DNA from: Ailurus styani
Taxonomy: Eukaryota > Chordata > Mammalia > Carnivora > Ailuridae
NCBI GenBank assembly: GCA_002007465.1
Contig: LNAC01000757.1
Coordinates: 91,569 to 155,568, forward strand
DNA: 64,000 nucleotides
Direction: 5' to 3'
Part shown: positions 58,219-64,000 of the stretch, piece by piece
Layout: every line of letters starts with the position of its first letter
Numbering within the stretch: position 1 is the stretch's first letter
Notes under the pieces: model-generated
Databases searched by the model: none
The model's input: only the letters and a program-made list of their open reading frames with translations
What the model was told of the DNA's origin: nothing
Position numbers and translations under genes: made by a program

Positions 58219-58323
58219 CTTTTTTTTAAGTTCAATTTGCCAACATATAATACATCATTAATTTTTGACGTAGTGTTCAATGATTCATTAGTTATGTATA
58301 ACGTCCAGTGCTCATCACAGCAC
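58219..58323 (-). mobile_element. L1 3' end fragment, antisense
   Basis: AAGTTCAATTTGCCAACATA to CAGTGCTCATCACAGCACA; truncated on its 5' side after about 105 bp, where it joins antisense ORF1 sequence. Confidence 0.8.
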
Positions 58324-59151
58324 ATTTTTCCCATTCAGCACAATTTCCTGCCACTCTCTTCTGGCCTTCCAACTTTCAGTGAACAAGTCTAGTGTTAATC
58401 TTATGTGTCTACCTTTGTAGGTTAAGGACCTTTTTGTCCCTAGCTGTTTTCAGAATTTTCTCTTTAACTTTGTATTTTTCAAGTTTCACTATGATATGTC
58501 TTGGTGTTGATCTGTTTTTGTTGACTTTGAGGAGAGTTCTCCATGCCTCTTGGTCTTAAATGCACTTTTTGTTCTCCAGACTATGAAGCTAAAATTTGCT
58601 CAAAAAAACCTTATGCCCCTGTTTCCCCCACTCTTATTTTTCTGGCACTCCTATGATACGGATATTATCACAATTTGTGAAATTGCTGAATTCTCTAAGT
58701 CTTCCTTCATGATCTAATAGTTTTCTTTCCCTCTTTTCAGCTTCGCTATTTTCCATAATTTTATCTTGTACATTACCTATTAATTCCTCTGCCTCTTCCA
58801 TATCTTTGTGATTACATCAGGTAAGTTTTGTATCTCAGTTATAGATTTTTTTTTATTTTGAACTGACTAGTTTTGTGGACCTTTATCTTTGTAGTCAGGG
58901 TTTCTCTGACTCTACTGAAGATACTGTGTTTCTCATTGAAGTCCGAATGTGCTGGTGGAGGAGAGGGGGATAAAATGGAGTCACCCACCTTCTTTCCCCC
59001 AGGAAAGGGAATTACAAGCTGCTGATGAACAAGAGGCCCTCACAGAAAAATGAACAATCTCCTCTCCTATGTACCAGGATTTCATCAGATTACTGCCCTC
59101 AACATGTCTGTGCCTGCACATCAGCACACACAGTGACACACTTCTCTCTTT

Positions 59152-59183
<32 letters not shown>

Positions 59184-59207
59184 TAATCTCTAGCTAACAG
59201 CCGGGAT
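58324..59207 (-). mobile_element. Antisense L1 ORF1 and 5'UTR
   Basis: CTGGCCTTCCAACTTTCAGT, CACTATGATATGTCTTGGTG, TTTCCATAATTTTATCTTGT mark ORF1, then 5'UTR to about 59150 and a (TTTTG)n tract (59155-59180). The direct junction of a 3' end (58219-58323) with ORF1/5'UTR is another internally deleted L1. Confidence 0.78.
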
Positions 59208-62195
59208 TCTTTTTTTTTTTAATTCAATTAGGCAACATATAATACATCACTAGTTTCAGAGGTAGTGATCAATAACTCATCAGTTGCATGTAACACACAG
59301 TACTCATCACATCAAGTGCCCCACTTAATATCCTTAACAATTACCTGATCCCCCACCAAACACCCCTTCAACAACCCTCAGTTTATTTCCCAGAGTTGAG
59401 TCTCTCACAGTTTCTCTCCCTCTTTGATTTCTTCCTATTCAGTTTTCCCTCCCTTCTTTATGATCTCTGCACTACTTCTTATAGTCCACATATGAATAAA
59501 ACCATATGATAATAGTCTTTGTTTCACTGACTTATTTCACTTAACATAATCCCCTTCAGTTCCATCCATGTCAGTGTAAATGGTAGGAATTTATCCTCCC
59601 TGATGGCTGAGTAATATTCCATTGTATATATGAACTATATCTTCTTTATTCATTCATCTGTCAAAGGAGATCTCAGCTCTTTCCACAGTTTGGATATTGT
59701 GGACATTACTGCTATGAACATTGGTGTGCATGTGTCCTTTCTTTCTCACAACATCTGTATCTTTGGGGTAAATACCAAGTAGTGCTATTGCTGGGTTATC
59801 AGATAACTCTATTTTTAACATCCTGAGGAACTTCCATACCGTTTTCCAAAGACGCTACACCAGCTTGCATTCCCACCGACAGTGTAAGAGAGTGCCCCTT
59901 TCTCCACATTCTCGCCAACATTGTTACTCCTTGTCTTGTTAATTTTAGCCATTCTGATTGGCAAAATGGTATCTCATTGTGATTCTGATTTGTATTTCTC
60001 TGGTGGCAACTGATGTGGACCATTTTTTTCATGTGTCTATTGGCCAATTGTATGTCTTCTTTGAAGAAGTGTCTGCTCATGCCTTTGGCTCATTTCTTGA
60101 CTGGATTACTTGTTTTTTAAGGGTTGAATATGGTAAGTTCTTTATACATCGATACAAGCCCTTCATCCATAATGCCATTTGAAAATATCTTGTCCCATTC
60201 CATGGGTTGCCTTTTAGTTTTGCTGACTGTCTCTTTTGCCATACAGAAGCTTTTTATCTTGAAGTACCATAGTTTATTTTTGCTTTTGTTTCCCTTGCCT
60301 TTAGAGACCTGTCTTTAAAGAAGTTGCTGAGGCCATGGTTGGAGAAGTTGCTTCCTGTGTTCTCCTCTAAGATTTTGATGGATTCCGGTCTGACATTTGC
60401 TGGAGTCAGCTCCAGCAGGTCCAGGGGTCCCTGAAGGATGGACGGTGTCGGCAAAAGGAGTGAGAGAGCCAAAAGAATTTTTCTTTTTCTGATCACCAAG
60501 CATGCCTCTCTACTCTGCTGGTCCCAGTACCTTTATTTATAGGTAGTCAGGCAGTATGTGATCTAACAACAATAGTATGATCTTTAGGATTGATTATTTT
60601 TGGAGATACAAAGCACTTTGATTAGTGAAAAAACATTTTATATATTTTCCCAATCATGACAGAGATAGATTATCCATTTTTTAGAAGCATGACCCTTAAT
60701 GGGCTTGTCCCAGGCATACAGGTGCAAGTGGGTCATGCCTTTATTCTTAGAAAAGGATTAAGGAAATTTCCACAAGTAGAATAATAAGGTATTTTTTTAA
60801 AGAAAAATAAGTGAAGTGAGAAAATATCAAGTTACTAGTATGATTAATAGATAGACTTTATGATTAGACATAGTAGCCATAGTTACACAAGTCAGGCTTC
60901 AGTAGTTTGCAAGTTTGCTTCCTTGTGACTGAGTATGTAGATCCTCTGGGGGTTCTGTTCTTGCTATTCTTTGTTATTCTTGCCATTCTTTGAACAAATG
61001 GCAAGGTCTTTTTTAATCCCTTTTTGTCTTTATATTAACTGTTACATCAACATTCTCATTGCATACCCATATATGAGAATGTGGGAGAGGGTGTTGTAAG
61101 AACATTCGTGGAGTGCAGGCCTTGAGGAGGGTACCATGACTTGCCATTAATCATTAGGAGAACATATAGCAAACAGTGCTCTGCTCTTGCTTGTGCCCTG
61201 TCTTTAGATATGGCCTTCTCTGGGCAGAGCTACCCCCTAGTTCCAGGGCTTCAAGGTGTCTTAAAATTTTTCTCCTGGTCTGCAAGAGCTCAAAGAGGTA
61301 ACAGTAGAAGGAACTGTTACAGAGACAGGATCTGAGTCCTTGTCATGGGGCTAAGGGTCAGATCCTTCTCATATGGCCTTGTATGAATAATCTTGGTCTG
61401 GTTAGGAGTACCTAGAAGCCCAATTATAAGAGGATTAATACTAATATAGAAATTAGAAACAGTGGAAGGAGATACCAGGTTTGCTTTGTTTGGCAGGAGC
61501 TGTGCAAATGCTGCCATTTTCATGCTGTGACTGTGTCAGCCAGTGAGGTCCATGCAGCTCCCAGCAGACATTGAGGTTGTTCATTCATTTTGAGTTTATC
61601 TTTGTGTGTGGTGTAAAAGAATGGCCCAGCTTCATTCTTCTGCATGTGACTGTCCAATTTACCAAGCCCATTTATTGAAAAGACTGTCTTTTTCCACTGT
61701 ATTTTTAGAGTTGAGAGTCCATTTCTGGGTTCTTTATTCTGTTCCATTAATCTACGTGTCTGTTTCTTTTCCAGTACCCTGTTGTCTTGATGATCATAGC
61801 TTTGTAATATAGCTTGAAGTCAGGCATTCTGATGTCCCCAGCTTTGGTTTTCATTTTCAACATTTCCCTGGAGATTCAGGGTCTTTTCTGTTTCCATACA
61901 AATTTTAGGACTCTTTGTTCTAGCTCTGTGAACAATGCCAATGTTACTTTGATAGGGATTGCATTGAATGTGTAGATTGCTCTGGGCATCATAGACATTT
62001 TCACAATGTTTATTATTCCAACCCATGACCATGGAAAGTTTTTGCATTTCTTTGTGTCTTCCTCAAATTCTTTCATAAGTGTTCTGTAGCTTTTAATACA
62101 GATCCTTTACCTCTTTGGTTAGGCTTATTCCTAGGTATCTTATGGGTTTGGGTGCAATTGTAAATGGGATCGATTCCTTAATTTCTCTTTCGTCA
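59208..62195 (-). mobile_element. Antisense L1 3' half split by a 1.17-kb LTR
   Basis: T-run, AATTCAATTAGGCAACATAT, then the 3'UTR, ORF2 C-terminal and post-RT region to 60391; after the LTR (60398-61566) ORF2 continues from 61573 to 62195. Minus frames 59799-60080 and 61520-61747 read ORF2 protein (KEDIQLANRHMKK; HMQKNEAGPFFYTTHKDKLK). Broken throughout. Confidence 0.87.
60398..61566 (-). mobile_element. Solo LTR (ERV family D), 1,169 bp, TSD GACATT
   Basis: Begins TGCTGGAGTCAGC and ends CTCCCAGCA on the plus strand. A perfect 6-bp TSD GACATT lies at 60392-60397 and 61567-61572, and excision restores L1 ORF2. The minus strand carries AATAAA (60532-60537 on +) about 135 nt before its 3' end. 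A 6-bp TSD and long LTR suit a class-II (betaretrovirus-like) ERV. The minus frame 61317-61523 (68 codons) shows no recognised domain; I do not assign a protein. Confidence 0.85.
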
Positions 62196-63011
62196 TCACT
62201 AGTCATCAGGGAAACTCAAATCAAAACCACATTGACATACCACCTTATGTGTTAAAATGGTTGAAATCAAAAGGACAGGAAACAACAAGTGTTGGAGAGG
62301 ATGTGGGGAAAGGGGAACCCTCTTTCACTGTTGGTGGGAATGCAAGTTGGTGCAGCCAATTTGGAAAACAGTGTGGAGATTCCTCAAAAAATTAAAAATA
62401 GAGCTACCCTGTGACTCTGCAATTGCACTACTGGGTATTTACCCCAAAGATACAGATGTAATGAAGAGAAGGGCCATATGTACCCCAATGTTCATAGTAG
62501 CAATGTCCACAATTGCCAAACTGTGGAAAGAGCTGAGATGCCCTTCAACAGACCAATGGATAAAGAAGATGTGGTACATACATACCACAGAATATTACTC
62601 AGCCATCAGAAGGGATGAATATCCATCATGTGTGTCAACAGGGATGGAACTGGAGGGAGTTATGCTAAATGAAATAAGTCAAGCAGAGAACAACAATAAT
62701 CACATGGTTTCACTCATATGTGGAACACAAGGAAGAGTGTAGAGGACTACAGGGGAAGGGAGAGAAAATTGAATGGGAAGAAACCAGAGAGGGAGACAAA
62801 CCATGAGAGACTCTTAATCATAGGAAACAAACTGGAGAAGAGAGAGGTTGGAGGGTGGGGTAACTGAGTAATGGATATTAAGGAGGGAACATGTGGCGAT
62901 GAGCCCTGGGTGTTTTAAGCAACTAAGTAATCATTGACCATTACATCAAAAACTATACCTTGGCTAACTGAATTTAAATTTAAAAATGTGAAAAACTTAA
63001 AAAAAAAAGAA
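62196..63011 (+). mobile_element. L1 3' end, sense
   Basis: From TCATCACTAGTCATCAGGGA to the AAAAAAAAAAGAAAGATGAG tail. It contains an open frame, 62257-62742. Confidence 0.88.
62257..62742 (+). pseudogene. L1 ORF2 C-terminal remnant, 161 codons
   Basis: ORF2p tail with the Cys-rich motif [32 protein letters not shown], the WIKKMWYIHTTEYYSAIRRD block and the conserved LEGVMLNEISQAENNNNHM end. Few changes from the copies at 32654 and 50362. EN and RT are absent. Confidence 0.87.
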
Positions 63012-64000
63012 AGATGAGCTATTATAATGTATACCACAAAAATACAAAGGACCGTAAGAAAGTACTATGACCAAGTAGAGGCCAACACCTTGGAAAACCT
63101 AGAAGAAATGGGTAAGTTCCTAAACAACAACCTAGAAAGACTGGACTGTGAAGGAAAAAAAATCTAAACAGACTGATCACTAGTAAAAAAGTTTGATTCC
63201 ATAATCATATCCTCCCAACAAACAAATGCCCAAGGCCAGACAGTTTCATTGAGGAGTTCAACCAGACAGTAGAAGAAGAATTAATACCAACCCTTCTCAA
63301 ACTGTTTTTAAAAAAGGAGAGAGGGACATAGGTCCAAACTCATTTTATGAAGGCAGCATTACCCTGTACCAAAACCAGACAAGGATGCTACAAGAAAAGG
63401 AAAGGCCAATATCCCTCATGAACAGAAATGCAAAAATCCTTAACAAATTATCACAAAATTAATTCAACAATACATCAGGAGAATCACAAAATACAATCCA
63501 GTGGGATTTATTCCAGGGATGCAAAGAATAAATTCCACATCTGCACACCCACCAATGGGATACACCACCTTAACAAAATAAAAGATAAAAATCCTAGGAT
63601 TGTTACAATAGATGCAGAAAAACACTTGACAAGATTCATTATGCATTTATAATAAAGACTCTAAACCATCTGGGTATTGAGGGAACATACCTCAATCAAA
63701 CAAAGGCCCTATATGAAAAGCCCACAGTTGACATTATAGCCAAGTGTGAAGTGATGAAAATGTTTCCATTGCAGTCAAGAACAAGATAAAGATGCCCACT
63801 CTTAGCATTTTTATTCATCATAGTATTGAATGCCCTAGCCAAACCATTTAGACAAACAAAGCAAAGCAAAACAAGATATGAAATCTAAAGGAAGAGAAAA
63901 TGGTGGCTATTTGCAGATGACAGGATACTATATGTAGAAATTCCTAAAGAGTCCACAAAAAAACCTGTTAGAATAAACAAATTCAGTAAAGCTGCAGGAT
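63012..64000 (+). mobile_element. Old L1 ORF2 RT region, sense, running off the window
   Basis: Old L1: ACTATGACCAAGTAGAGGCC region (linker), CTTCTCAAACTGTTTTTAAA, AACCAGACAAGGATGC, ATTCCAGGGATGCAA, TAGATGCAGAAAAACACTTGAC, and TTTGCAGATGACAGG near 63912 (palm FADD with the next residue changed). Many stops. It continues past 64000. Confidence 0.82.

Overview
The window is nuclear DNA from a carnivoran mammal, most likely an arctoid (mustelid, bear or seal group). The evidence is the tRNA-Lys-derived CAN-SINE, with its head 'GGGCGCCTGGGTGGCTCAGT', CT-rich middle and (AAATA)n-AATCTTT tail. It occurs at least ten times in both orientations, several times with perfect target-site duplications (TSDs). 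The rest is mainly carnivoran LINE-1 (L1). I found no host protein-coding gene, no rRNA or tRNA gene, and no CRISPR array or prokaryotic feature. Every long readable reading frame that I could identify belongs to an L1 ORF1/ORF2 remnant or an endogenous retrovirus (ERV) remnant.

Layout. 1-1944: antisense L1 5'UTR, CpG-rich, abutting an older antisense L1 3' end. 1945-4160: AT-rich DNA carrying an antisense LTR that was itself hit by an L1 fragment and a SINE. 4167-7795: old, internally deleted sense L1 split by a solo LTR (4348-4944) and by a twin-primed L1 (5933-7385), which contains a further small L1 insertion. 7858-13502: antisense L1 material with a 1.5-kb AT-rich expansion (8240-9800) and a young 377-bp solo LTR (11709-12085). 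14252-15440: sense LTR plus ERV leader. 17130-21540: sense L1. 21937-28140: antisense class-I (gammaretrovirus-like) provirus remnant with 3' LTR, env and pol pieces and three internal SINEs plus one in the LTR. 28195-33795: three stacked sense L1 pieces with a 422-bp duplication around a single N. 34276-37405: antisense L1. 37529-40650 and 42378-43720: two L1-poor islands holding only old MIR/L2/L1M traces. 43926-51228: near-full-length sense L1 with two SINEs, followed by two single-N gaps and duplicated blocks. 51781-64000: mostly antisense L1 with two more LTRs (57470-57964 and a 1.17-kb betaretrovirus-like one at 60398-61566), then sense L1 running off the window.

How the pieces relate. 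Nested insertions with identifiable TSDs give a relative chronology: old L1s, then the four-copy LTR family and old SINEs, then younger L1s, SINEs and solo LTRs. The most unusual points are an exact-length 49-nt swap inside one L1 3' end (6731-6779) whose sequence recurs 378 bp downstream, a young LTR with a perfect 12-bp hairpin at the predicted RNA start, a 1.5-kb AT-rich expansion inside an L1, recurrent 5'UTR-to-3'-end L1 fusions, and near-identical duplications at every single-N gap that look like assembly errors. I see no convincing new molecular system; the interest lies in retrotransposon structure and genome mutation mechanisms.
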